The notes beneath the pieces are model-generated. The model did no database searches. It worked only from the letters and a program-made list of their open reading frames with translations, and was not told the origin of the DNA. A stretch of DNA of 5,672 bases, from the NCBI GenBank assembly GCA_030038695.1, contig JASHSN010000353.1, positions 1 to 5,672 of the forward strand, read 5' to 3'. Each line of letters opens with the position of its first letter. Positions within the stretch are counted from its first letter, which is position 1. This document shows positions 1 to 4,705 of this stretch, in pieces. The stretch comes from Nitrososphaeraceae archaeon. Its GTDB lineage: Archaea > Thermoproteota > Nitrososphaeria > Nitrososphaerales > Nitrososphaeraceae. Made by a program: the position numbers and the translations under genes.

Positions 1-813
1 ACCTCAGACAGGTTCATAGAACATAAGCTTAATGGAACTAGTATTGTAACTGTCATGGCTTTTGATCATGATAACAATAGTCAAATATGGTACATAGATC
101 CATTACTAAAACATCTTGGACATTACGATCCGTCTGCCACCACTACCAAAGTATACAATATTCCAACCCGAGGTACCATATCTCATATTGCCATCGATTC
201 AAAAAATAATGTTTGGTTGACTTCGCCGGATAGCAATGAAGTCTTGATGTTTAATACCCCAGCAAAGAACTTTAGGATCCTTCATCTGCCAACGAAGAAT
301 GCACTGCCGATAGGAATTCTGTTCGATAAATCAACAGGAATAATCTGGGTAACAGAAGGAATAGGAAAATTAGCTTGTATTGATCCAATAAACAACTATA
401 AAATTAATGAATATCCACTGCCTGCAAAAATTAATGAATATCTCTTGCCTACCGAATTATTTATGAGCCCGGTGTCAGACGATAAGCTGTATATTTCTGA
501 TCATGATAATAAGACGGTATCGGTTTTTAATTTAGTACTTAAAACTTTCAAAATCTACCCTGTCTTTGACCCCATCGCATTGCCATTTGGAATGGCAATG
601 GATAATTATGGTTACCTATGGGTGGCTGAACATACCACAAATAAGATTGCAGTAATTGACCCTGAAACTGGTTCGAGCAGGGAAATAGAAATACCTAAAG
701 TAAATCCCGACATTCAGTTTCTGACCTCGGATTCTGGAGGAAATATTTGGTTTGCAGAGCAGCGAGGAAATGCTTTGGGCGTTATAACACATTCGCTTAC
801 AAAACCTTCATGA
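1..813 (+). CDS. Vgb/NHL-like beta-propeller protein, 5'-truncated by the window edge
   Basis: The frame is open from base 1 with no stop before the ATG at 55, so the gene almost certainly starts upstream; 270 residues are visible. It contains repeated propeller blades: a hydrophobic strand with a D-x-x-G/N turn, then an aromatic 'VW/LWV/IWF' strand with E or S, then a 'NKIAVIDP-TG' strand and an 'E-IP/PLP' linker. Examples are IAIDSKNNVWLT, ILFDKSTGIIWVTEG, MAMDNYGYLWVAEHTTNK and SDSGGNIWFAEQRGN. This is the pattern of streptogramin (virginiamycin B) lyase-like and NHL/SMP-30-type propellers, often exported in Nitrososphaeria. Lyase activity should not be assumed, because such proteins are numerous there and mostly uncharacterised. 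Visible residues 134-151 hold an in-frame 9-residue tandem duplication (KINEYPLPA/KINEYLLPT). Any signal peptide would lie outside the window. The last blade ends close to the TGA, so the C-terminus looks natural. Confidence 0.85.
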   Translation, partial: TSDRFIEHKLNGTSIVTVMAFDHDNNSQIWYIDPLLKHLGHYDPSATTTKVYNIPTRGTISHIAIDSKNNVWLTSPDSNEVLMFNTPAKNFRILHLPTKNALPIGILFDKSTGIIWVTEGIGKLACIDPINNYKINEYPLPAKINEYLLPTELFMSPVSDDKLYISDHDNKTVSVFNLVLKTFKIYPVFDPIALPFGMAMDNYGYLWVAEHTTNKIAVIDPETGSSREIEIPKVNPDIQFLTSDSGGNIWFAEQRGNALGVITHSLTKPS

Positions 814-850
814 CTTATGCTAATAGTTGAACATTCTGCATTGTTCTCGA

Positions 851-864
851 TCTTCTTATTTTTC
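851..864 (+). terminator. Possible T-rich terminator after the propeller gene
   Basis: The pyrimidine run TCTTCTTATTTTTC lies about 38 nt after the propeller stop codon. Archaeal termination commonly uses U-rich tracts without a required hairpin. No stable stem is seen here, so the call rests on position and composition only. Confidence 0.3.
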
Positions 865-918
865 GATTGGAATTTGATGGAAATGATCCATGACCCAGAA
901 CCATCATACACATCATGT

Positions 919-1034
919 AAGCGGATGTAGTTAAAGTAATGCTTTATAATAAATTCATTGGCTTGTAAACTTTAGATAAAATGTTAAGGTAAAATACGTG
1001 TAGAATGAATTAAGCTACAGTCTAAAGCGGATGT
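919..1034 (+). repeat. Pair of 10-bp direct repeats AAGCGGATGT
   Basis: AAGCGGATGT occurs at 919-928 and 1025-1034, each preceded by a TAA-rich stretch. The second copy lies just before the ATG at 1038. The 814-1037 interval has no convincing coding sequence. The repeats may be chance or remnants of a regulatory element. Confidence 0.3.
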
Positions 1035-1037
1035 TAT

Positions 1038-1325
1038 ATGAATGAAATATAAATAATCCTTCTTGGAATATTAGTACTAGCGGCTTCTGTAGTATACCTC
1101 AGCATAGACCCTCTCTATACTAACTCGGTACACAGACAAATAAAGAGTACTGAGATGAATTTAATTGTCTCCCTGGGTGTTGGCGTGTTGATATTTATAG
1201 TAGATAAAAGGCACAGCAATTATCTTGACGAAATAATTCAGGCACAGTACCTCATCCTACAGTTCTTCACTAGATATAAGGTTCCAAGAGAACTGCAACA
1301 AAAATGGAAGGGCTGCAACCGATAG
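1038..1325 (+). pseudogene. Small two-helix membrane protein gene with premature stop at codon 5
   Basis: Reading from ATG 1038 gives M-N-E-I, then TAA (1050-1052), then 90 open codons to TAG 1323-1325. The open part looks like a real protein. Helix 1 is IILLGILVLAASVVYLSI (codons 6-23), followed by a polar linker (DPLYTNSVHRQIKSTE). Helix 2 is MNLIVSLGVGVLIFIV (40-55), followed by DKRH and an amphipathic segment (YLDEIIQAQYLILQFF). A single base change restoring codon 5 would give a 95-residue membrane protein. An internal ATG at 1155 could start a 56-residue one-helix protein, but no Shine-Dalgarno site is evident. The last codons overlap the truncated helix-turn-helix gene on the other strand, so the native C-terminus may be lost at a recombination junction near 1318-1345. 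No family is recognised. Alternatively the ATA after the stop is used as a non-standard start, which is unlikely. Confidence 0.6.
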
Positions 1326-1521
1326 ACATTAGATCTGACAACATTAGATCTCTGATCGACTCATAGTCTGAATCCTGCGCTCCTTTTTTAAAATCATCTA
1401 TAATATTACTTACCGTACCAGTGCCGATGTTATTATCGGCTGCGATTGTGTGTCTACTAACTCCTCGTAGATACTGCGATATTACCCGTTGCTTGATTAT
1501 CGGATCTATTGCTGACGGCAT
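1270..1521 (-). pseudogene. Helix-turn-helix DNA-binding protein, C-terminally truncated
   Basis: The 83-residue frame starts MPSAIDPIIKQRVISQYLRG and has a clear recombinase/transposase-type helix-turn-helix at residues 12-45: VISQYLRG, then SRHTIAADNNIGTGTVSNII, then DDFKKG. I recall a multi-copy Nitrososphaeria family with this N-terminus that normally continues for a few hundred residues of coiled coil. Here family-like sequence ends near residue 59 (YESIRDL, about base 1345). The last 24 residues (LMLSDLMSIG... to PYI) come from a short repeat and from antisense of the neighbouring membrane-protein gene, so the C-terminus looks replaced. The DNA-binding domain, the start codon and a TATA-like box remain, so a short DNA-binding peptide could still be made. 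The CCGTCA-type repeats directly upstream are a natural candidate target. The function of the full-length family is unknown to me. Confidence 0.7.
1326..1351. repeat. 11-bp tandem direct repeat at a gene-truncation junction
   Basis: ACATTAGATCT occurs at 1326-1336 and again at 1341-1351 (15-bp period). It sits immediately after the stop of the membrane-protein remnant and exactly where the minus-strand helix-turn-helix protein stops resembling its family. On the minus strand it encodes the echo DLMLSDLMS. It may be a small duplication left by the rearrangement that joined the two genes. Confidence 0.5.
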
Positions 1522-1544
1522 AGTTTAATTATGAACATCAAAGC

Positions 1545-1551
1545 TAAATAA
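1545..1551 (-). promoter_or_regulatory. TATA-like box of the helix-turn-helix gene
   Basis: On the minus strand, TTATTTA is centred about 27 nt before the ATG at 1521. That is the spacing expected for an archaeal TATA box serving a leaderless transcript, and two other genes in the window have the same layout. No Shine-Dalgarno sequence precedes the ATG. Confidence 0.4.
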
Positions 1552-1563
1552 CTTGCGCTAAGG

Positions 1564-1736
1564 CCGTCAAATGGACCGTCAGACGCATTAAATTACACAT
1601 AGTATTCCGTCAAATAGAACCGTCAAATGTTCATTGGTCAGTCATAAAACCCCTAAATCGTGCTCATTTGGGATCTTGTCCAAATGACCGGTGTTTCTTC
1701 TGACGGAATGCATTATATTTGACCTGTATTTGACGC
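1564..1736. repeat. Iteron-like CCGTCA repeats in two opposed arrays
   Basis: Rightward copies: CCGTCAAAT at 1564-1572, CCGTCAGAC at 1576-1584 (12-bp step), CCGTCAAAT at 1607-1615 and CCGTCAAAT at 1620-1628 (13-bp step). Leftward copies: TCTGACGG at 1699-1706, ATTTGACC at 1717-1724 and ATTTGACG at 1728-1735. A further leftward TGACGG (1513-1518) forms codons 2-3 of the helix-turn-helix gene. ATTCCGTCA (1604-1612) is a perfect 9-bp inverted partner of TGACGGAAT (1701-1709). Two opposed arrays of short helical-turn-spaced sites beside a DNA-binding gene fit a protein-binding array: an operator, a replication origin with iterons, or a recombination/transposition end. No coding sequence is seen in 1522-1828. 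Confidence 0.7.
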
Positions 1737-1794
1737 TTCCATCATGGTCTGGTCAGCCGCTGCTTCAACTCCTCGAGAATTGATGCATTAAATT
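1585..1794 (+). repeat. Three dispersed copies of GCATTA-A/T-ATT
   Basis: GCATTAAATT at 1585-1594, GCATTATATT at 1710-1719 and GCATTAAATT at 1785-1794 share the same orientation. The first two are next to CCGTCA-type sites; the third lies outside the array. They may be a second element of the same binding or recombination region. Confidence 0.4.
1664..1687. repeat. Perfect 8-bp hairpin at the centre of the repeat region
   Basis: TCATTTGG (1664-1671) and CCAAATGA (1680-1687) are exact reverse complements separated by 8 nt. The hairpin lies between the rightward and leftward CCGTCA arrays. It has no T-tract after it, so a terminator role is not supported. Confidence 0.6.
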
Positions 1795-1828
1795 GAGTTT
1801 TGAAGAGACAGTGGTGTTGAAAGAAGAA

Positions 1829-1960
1829 TTAGATGGGCCGTGATGTAATAATTCCTAAATTTCCTCTTATCAATTCTCTCACTTTTTCTATTTGATTAGG
1901 ATTTACCATGTACATATCTTGTTCGCATCCTCCGATTGGGACTAGTATATACTCCGACTT
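1829..1960 (-). pseudogene. Small protein fragment (KSEYILVPIGG...)
   Basis: On the minus strand 43 codons are open to TAA 1829-1831. They read KSEYILVPIGGCEQDMYM, then VNPNQIEKVRELIRGNLGII, then TSRPI: a strand with glycine turn, a charged helix and a basic tail, unlike random translation. Two stops (TAA, TAG) sit directly upstream and no in-frame start precedes the fragment. An ATG in another frame (1970-1968, reading M-H-N) would join with a small indel to give a protein of about 46 residues. It is either a frameshifted small gene or the 3' end of a larger one. No family is recognised. The start could also be one of the internal ATGs (codons 16 or 18), giving fewer than 30 residues. Confidence 0.45.
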
Positions 1961-2096
1961 CTATTATGCATCAAAACTATTCGGAGACCACTATCTATTA
2001 AGGTAAGTCAGTAAGTTAGTTTGTTGAACGGGAATTGAGCTACAAACTATCAGTAAGTGTAACCATTTATCTGATACAGCTGCCTGAAACAACGAG

Positions 2097-2104
2097 TTTT
2101 AATA
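2097..2104 (+). promoter_or_regulatory. TATA-like box of the 2127 gene
   Basis: TTTTAATA is centred about 27 nt before the ATG at 2127. This matches archaeal TATA placement for a transcript with little or no leader. Confidence 0.5.
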
Positions 2105-2126
2105 CTTCCCTAAATTAGAAAGGCAT

Positions 2127-2342
2127 ATGAGTTCAGAGGAAAATTTCAGGAGATTAGGTCTAAGTATTATAATATTGGAAGAGAAACTGGAAGAACTCAA
2201 GACTTATTCACAGGAGATGATACAGGATAGATCAAAGTTTGATCCGGACGTTTTAAAAAATATCTCGAGTAGGCTACTATCAGCTGCTTACGAATTAAGC
2301 CAATCATATGAAAATTATAAAAGTGTTAGACCTACTAATTAA
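2127..2342 (+). CDS. Small helical hypothetical protein, 71 aa
   Basis: The frame is intact, with its own TATA-like box and a T6 tract after the stop. The protein is almost entirely predicted helix: a first amphipathic helix at residues 4-33 (rich in E, L, K: LEEKLEELKTYSQEM), a break at FDP (38-40), and a second helix at 41-64 (VLKNISSRLLSAAYELSQSY). This suggests a two-helix hairpin or a dimeric coiled coil. There is no signal peptide, membrane span, cysteine or catalytic motif. The layout recalls Spo0E-type two-helix proteins, but the SQELD signature of that family is absent, so no function is assigned. It stands alone, with broken genes on both sides, so its intactness suggests it is or was recently expressed. 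AAAGG-like bases (2119-2123) before the ATG are at best a weak ribosome site. Confidence 0.7.
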   Translation: MSSEENFRRLGLSIIILEEKLEELKTYSQEMIQDRSKFDPDVLKNISSRLLSAAYELSQSYENYKSVRPTN

Positions 2343-2347
2343 CCTCA

Positions 2348-2353
2348 TTTTTT
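2348..2353 (+). terminator. T6 tract after the 2127 gene
   Basis: A run of six T begins 6 nt after the stop codon, with no stem before it. This is the usual form of an archaeal intrinsic terminator. Confidence 0.45.
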
Positions 2354-2375
2354 CGTATATGTATATTCTTTCTTA

Positions 2376-2494
2376 ATGCTACAAGGATCAAAGAAGTAGA
2401 ACAAGGAAATTTCTCATAGGTACGTAGCAAGTATAATAATAGCCATAGTTAGTTGATCAACGTATATCTCCCGATGAAAGTTTGACCACATGTC
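2376..2494 (+). other. Decayed N-terminal anchor region of the GOLD-like gene
   Basis: In frame 3, an ATG at 2376 leads to MLQGSKK, stop, NKEISHRYVASIIIAIVS, stop, STYISR, stop. The stretch KEISHRYVASIIIAIVS has the basic-then-hydrophobic form of a signal peptide or membrane anchor. It lies just upstream of, but in another frame from, the GOLD-like domain, which otherwise has no export signal. I infer that this was the native N-terminus, now broken by three stops (2397, 2454, 2472) and a frame change. Confidence 0.45.
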
Positions 2495-2905
2495 ATGAGA
2501 AATATTAACGAATTTAACATACCTCCTGGAAATCCTCATGGGCATGAGATATTGTATTTTGGTGTAAACTTGATACTCATGCTTAACTATAGACTTTCTT
2601 TTGATGTAGAAGTAAAGAATTCAAACAAAGAAATACAAGTTTTAATTTTTAGCAGAAAAGACGTTCCAGCATGGAAAGAAAATAATAGTAGAAGTTCTCA
2701 AATTACTCCCTACTATAGCAGACAGGGTATAAGAATTAATGATGTCTTCAGACCTACCGCAAGTGATGCATATGCATTTGTACTGAATAACCAATTTAGT
2801 AATAATACTCATGATAACGTGATAAAAACTGTCCAAGTTACTTTAATTCATAACTGGCAGCAAGAAGTAAAAGAATCCCAATTAAAAGATTACAAGGTTC
2901 AGTAA
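2495..2905 (+). CDS. GOLD/emp24-like beta-sandwich domain protein, probably N-terminally truncated
   Basis: The open frame codes for 136 residues. The sequence alternates as in a beta sandwich: HEILYFGVNLILMLNYRLSF, DVEVKNSNKEIQVLIFSR, an A-W (59-60), then DAYAFVLNNQFSNN (91-104) and VIKTVQVTLIHNW (109-121). The order 'D-x-Y-x-F-V-L-N-N-x-F-S ... K-x-V-x-V' near the C-terminus is typical of GOLD/emp24/TMED domains ('YxFxxDNxFS'). Such domains are normally outside the membrane, yet this frame lacks a signal peptide and has a stop three codons before its ATG. A broken hydrophobic segment lies upstream in another frame. The product, if made, would be a soluble domain. It is probably a pseudogene remnant, though a cytosolic stand-alone domain cannot be excluded. 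No ligand or partner can be named. Confidence 0.6.
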   Translation: MRNINEFNIPPGNPHGHEILYFGVNLILMLNYRLSFDVEVKNSNKEIQVLIFSRKDVPAWKENNSRSSQITPYYSRQGIRINDVFRPTASDAYAFVLNNQFSNNTHDNVIKTVQVTLIHNWQQEVKESQLKDYKVQ

Positions 2906-3007
2906 AGGGCAGCTGAGCTACGCAACTCTAGAAAAAATGGGTAATGTGCTCCTACTTTATAGTAGTTAAATGTAGTTTAATATTTCTGTGGCAATCCCTC
3001 GAGTGAC

Positions 3008-3288
3008 TTATCTAGCGAATTTGGAAAGTTTCTTGGACACATCAATCATGTCGTCTACATTACTTCCTATCGGGAGAAAGTTGTAAACAAATACTATATG
3101 TTCTACTCCCATATCTTTTAGTCCTTGTATATCACTTCCTATCTCATCAATACTGCCTGCAGCATGCTTTGACGTGTGCGCCAAAGTGCTTCCCTAGCTT
3201 CCTTGTCACTTATTTTGATTACTCCAGCTGGCGTTTGGGTAGTATTGGTCTGATCACTGGCATGATGTCCAAATTTTATCATATTCAT
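3008..3288 (-). pseudogene. Luciferase-like (LLM, probably F420-dependent) monooxygenase, frameshifted 3' fragment
   Basis: Two minus-strand frames join to give a recognisable C-terminal part. From 3288: MNMIKFGHHASDQTN, then TPAGVIKISDKEAREALWRT. The reading then shifts near 3165-3180 to KHAAGSIDEIGSDIQGLKDM, then GVEHIVFVYNFLPIGSNVDD and MIDVSKKLSKFAR, ending at TAA 3008-3010. 'GS-DEI...L...GVEHIVF' followed by a terminal 'F' helix is the usual ending of LLM flavin/F420-dependent oxidoreductases (full length about 300-350 aa). About 95 codons remain, so the TIM-barrel N-terminal two thirds is missing. A TAG directly before the ATG at 3288 and the lack of family-like sequence further upstream suggest the rest was deleted. 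The cofactor choice (F420 or FMN) cannot be read from this part. Confidence 0.7.
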
Positions 3289-3437
3289 CTACAGATATTC
3301 ACCTATCATACACGTATAATATAATACATAGCCAGCCTGCCAAGAAATCTCTACCAAAGTGCAACCGGTTCGCAACGTAATTTCTACCAATTATCACCTA
3401 CCACAGTCATTGGCGGTGAGGTTGAGATATAGTTTAT

Positions 3438-3444
3438 GGAGGTG
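3438..3444 (+). promoter_or_regulatory. Strong Shine-Dalgarno sequence GGAGGTG
   Basis: GGAGGTG ends 9 nt before the ATG at 3454 and is an almost full anti-16S complement. It contrasts with the leaderless layout of other genes here and supports 3454 as a true, now frameshifted, start. Confidence 0.55.
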
Positions 3445-3453
3445 TGAAAAAAG

Positions 3454-3551
3454 ATGATTGATATTACTGTATTAGGGTCCTCGCAAGGTTTGCATTCCTT
3501 GGTCTATTCGTCTTTGGAGTTCTTAATTGGGTGAAAAAAAGATGGCATTAG
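3454..3551 (+). pseudogene. Small single-span membrane protein, frameshifted
   Basis: The ATG at 3454, behind a strong Shine-Dalgarno site, reads MIDITVL. A shift near 3472-3476 moves to frame 3, which reads VLARFAFLGLFVFGVLNWVK, then KRWH and TAG 3549-3551. Joined, this is a natural single-span membrane peptide of about 31 residues: short acidic N-terminus, about 17 hydrophobic residues, then the basic stop-transfer sequence KKR. Without the shift, frame 1 runs on as unremarkable sequence to TGA. The stop overlaps the ATG of the next membrane protein (3542) by 10 nt, as in translationally coupled genes. One missing base would explain the break, so sequencing error is a real alternative. Confidence 0.45.
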
Positions 3552-3754
3552 CTTACACTAGGTATATGCTATGTTACATTTTCTATTTAGTTGCCATAGT
3601 ACTTGCAACAATACCTGGCCTTACCGAATATGTGTTTGCATATAAGATAGTGTATTTCTTTAAAATCGCTATTATAGTATTTGTGATTGGATCTGTTCTG
3701 TGTGATTTTAAAATTAAACGACTGCTATGTCATCTACCACATTCCGTGAGGTAG
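3542..3754 (+). CDS. Small two-span membrane protein, 70 aa
   Basis: I prefer ATG 3542 to the in-frame TTG at 3527, because the latter only adds a polar MGEKK and lies inside the preceding frame. Two hydrophobic spans are clear: residues about 7-26 (RYMLCYIFYLVAIVLATIPG) and 36-54 (IVYFFKIAIIVFVIGSVLC). A short loop (LTEYVFAYK) separates them and the tail is basic (KIKRLLCHLPHSVR), which predicts a cytoplasmic C-terminus. No family is recognised. It overlaps the end of the preceding small membrane frame, suggesting a two-gene unit of small membrane proteins. No clear terminator follows. The product may be a fragment of a larger membrane protein. Confidence 0.5.
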   Translation: MALAYTRYMLCYIFYLVAIVLATIPGLTEYVFAYKIVYFFKIAIIVFVIGSVLCDFKIKRLLCHLPHSVR

Positions 3755-3810
3755 GGCATTATCGAATAGATACTAACGTCCAGCATTAGCGTGCGTAAGA
3801 ATATTCATGA

Positions 3811-3960
3811 AGTACAAAGGTTATCATTCTAACAACTCTTTATGAAGTACAGTACATTACTATTAGCGATGATGAGAAGGAACTCAATTTGCTAGAAGTC
3901 GTTTGTAACAATGTATTTGACAGATATACCTTTATCGGTAAGTTAACAGGATCTAGATAA
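3811..3960 (+). other. Unassigned open frame, possible gene remnant
   Basis: Forty-nine codons are open to TAA 3958-3960. They read STKVIILTTLYEVQYITISD, then DEKELNLLEVVCNNVFDRYT, then FIGKLTGSR: a strand-strand-helix-like order with good charge balance. There is no in-frame start; the ATG at 3807 (MKYKG...) is in another frame and ends quickly. The decamer ATGAAGTACA occurs at 3807-3816 and 3842-3851, 35 bp apart. It could be the frameshifted N-terminus of a lost gene. The rest of 3755-4001 shows only the promoter of the next gene. Confidence 0.3.
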
Positions 3961-3972
3961 CATACATAAGAC

Positions 3973-3978
3973 TTAATA
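3973..3978 (+). promoter_or_regulatory. TATA-like box of the toxin-antitoxin operon
   Basis: TTAATA within CTTAATACA is centred about 26 nt before the ATG at 4002, as for the 2127 gene (TTTTAATAC). No Shine-Dalgarno site precedes the ATG, so a leaderless transcript is likely. Confidence 0.45.
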
Positions 3979-4001
3979 CAGTATAGATTATTGTTCACAA
4001 T

Positions 4002-4703
4002 ATGGCTTTGGTAATGGTTCCACTTTACAAGGATAAATCTAACCAAGGAGACATCCTGTCAAGCCCGATATATGAATCGGCGATCCAATTTAACCGCAAA
4101 GTAATAATCCCATTATTGAAATCCAGGCCATCTGAATTTGATATGCAATTTGATAACGCAATAATGCAGTATTCAACTTATTCTTACCAATTGTTATCAT
4201 TACTCACCTCCATGTCTAAAGATCGCCCCCAACTGTCACGGGAATTTTCAGATTTTATAATGTCGATGTTAAGAAGAATTCAGAACGACTTTCTAAAGAT
4301 TGGTAATAAAAAAATTACTAAATCATTCCTTAACGCTTTATCTATGCTGGAAAATTACATCCTGTTAGCAGATGACCCACACGTCTATGTGAGCAAACCT
4401 AAATACAATGCTGCATTAGTGGCTTATTTCGGGATTATGGTATCTTTGATCTCAATTTTAGAGATATTGAAAAGTAAAAATAGTCGCTACAAGAGAAAGA
4501 CCACTTCCGTAACTAAGAAATGTCAAGTCTACGCCGAGATGCTGGAGCGACATGTGGAAATAATTTCTAAGGATCATGGCAGAGAATTGACTAAAACAGA
4601 ATTAGATGCTCTAGATGATATTGATTCGGGAAGGGTTAAAATGACTAGATTCAAGAACATAGACGACTACGTTAGGCATCTGGATCAGATATCTAACGAA
4701 TAA
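4002..4703 (+). CDS. Large candidate antitoxin (233 aa) with hydrophobic segment and RelB-like tail
   Basis: This is the first gene of a two-gene unit; its stop lies 2 nt before the toxin start. Residues 1-130 are mostly helical and match no family I recognise. Residues 136-156 (NAALVAYFGIMVSLISILEI) are hydrophobic enough for a membrane span or buried helix, followed by a very basic stretch (KSKNSRYKRKT, 157-167). The C-terminus (195-227) reads ELTKTELDALDDIDSGRVKM and then TRFKNIDDYVRHL. This matches the toxin-wrapping tail seen in RelB-type antitoxins ('L-x-A-L-x-D-I-x-x-G-R ... F-x-x-x-D-x-x-x-x-L'). Typical partners of RelE toxins are 60-100 aa, so this one is more than twice the usual size. 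No ribbon-helix-helix or AbrB fold is evident, so autoregulation is uncertain. ATG 4002 is chosen because TAG occurs six codons upstream and a TATA-like box is well placed; ATG 4014 is an alternative. Confidence 0.65.
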   Translation: MALVMVPLYKDKSNQGDILSSPIYESAIQFNRKVIIPLLKSRPSEFDMQFDNAIMQYSTYSYQLLSLLTSMSKDRPQLSREFSDFIMSMLRRIQNDFLKIGNKKITKSFLNALSMLENYILLADDPHVYVSKPKYNAALVAYFGIMVSLISILEILKSKNSRYKRKTTSVTKKCQVYAEMLERHVEIISKDHGRELTKTELDALDDIDSGRVKMTRFKNIDDYVRHLDQISNE

Positions 4704-4705
4704 TA

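Noticed and set aside
714..911. 65-codon minus-strand frame
   Set aside because: Mostly antisense to the end of the propeller gene, with no family-like pattern or promoter.
817..930. 37-codon plus-strand frame starting 3 nt after the propeller stop (MLIVEHSALFSIFLFF...)
   Set aside because: Contains the likely T-rich terminator, has no ribosome site, and its hydrophobic run is explained by the T-rich tract.
1564..1736. CRISPR array
   Set aside because: The repeats are only 8-9 bp, occur in both orientations, and have 3-4 bp gaps or irregular spacing; there are no cas genes.
1007..2049. GAATTAAGCTACAGTCTA (1007-1024) and GAATTGAGCTACAAACTA (2032-2049), 15 of 18 identical
   Set aside because: They lie about 1 kb apart in AT-rich DNA with no matching flanks. 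They could frame an element but chance is as likely.
2642..2836. 64-codon minus-strand frame
   Set aside because: Wholly antisense to the GOLD-like domain, which is much more protein-like.
2911..2923. AGCTGAGCTACGC, whose reverse complement (GCGTAGCTCAGCT) resembles a tRNA D-arm
   Set aside because: No acceptor stem, anticodon arm or T-arm can be built on either side; too short to call a tRNA or an attachment site.
3361..3376. Imperfect palindrome around AACCGGTT (TGCAACCGGTTCGCA)
   Set aside because: A single short palindrome with one offset base and no gene start at a useful distance; no role can be supported.
3840..4046. 68-codon minus-strand frame
   Set aside because: Antisense to the plus-strand frame ending at 3960 and to the antitoxin start; low-complexity Ser/Leu and no motif.
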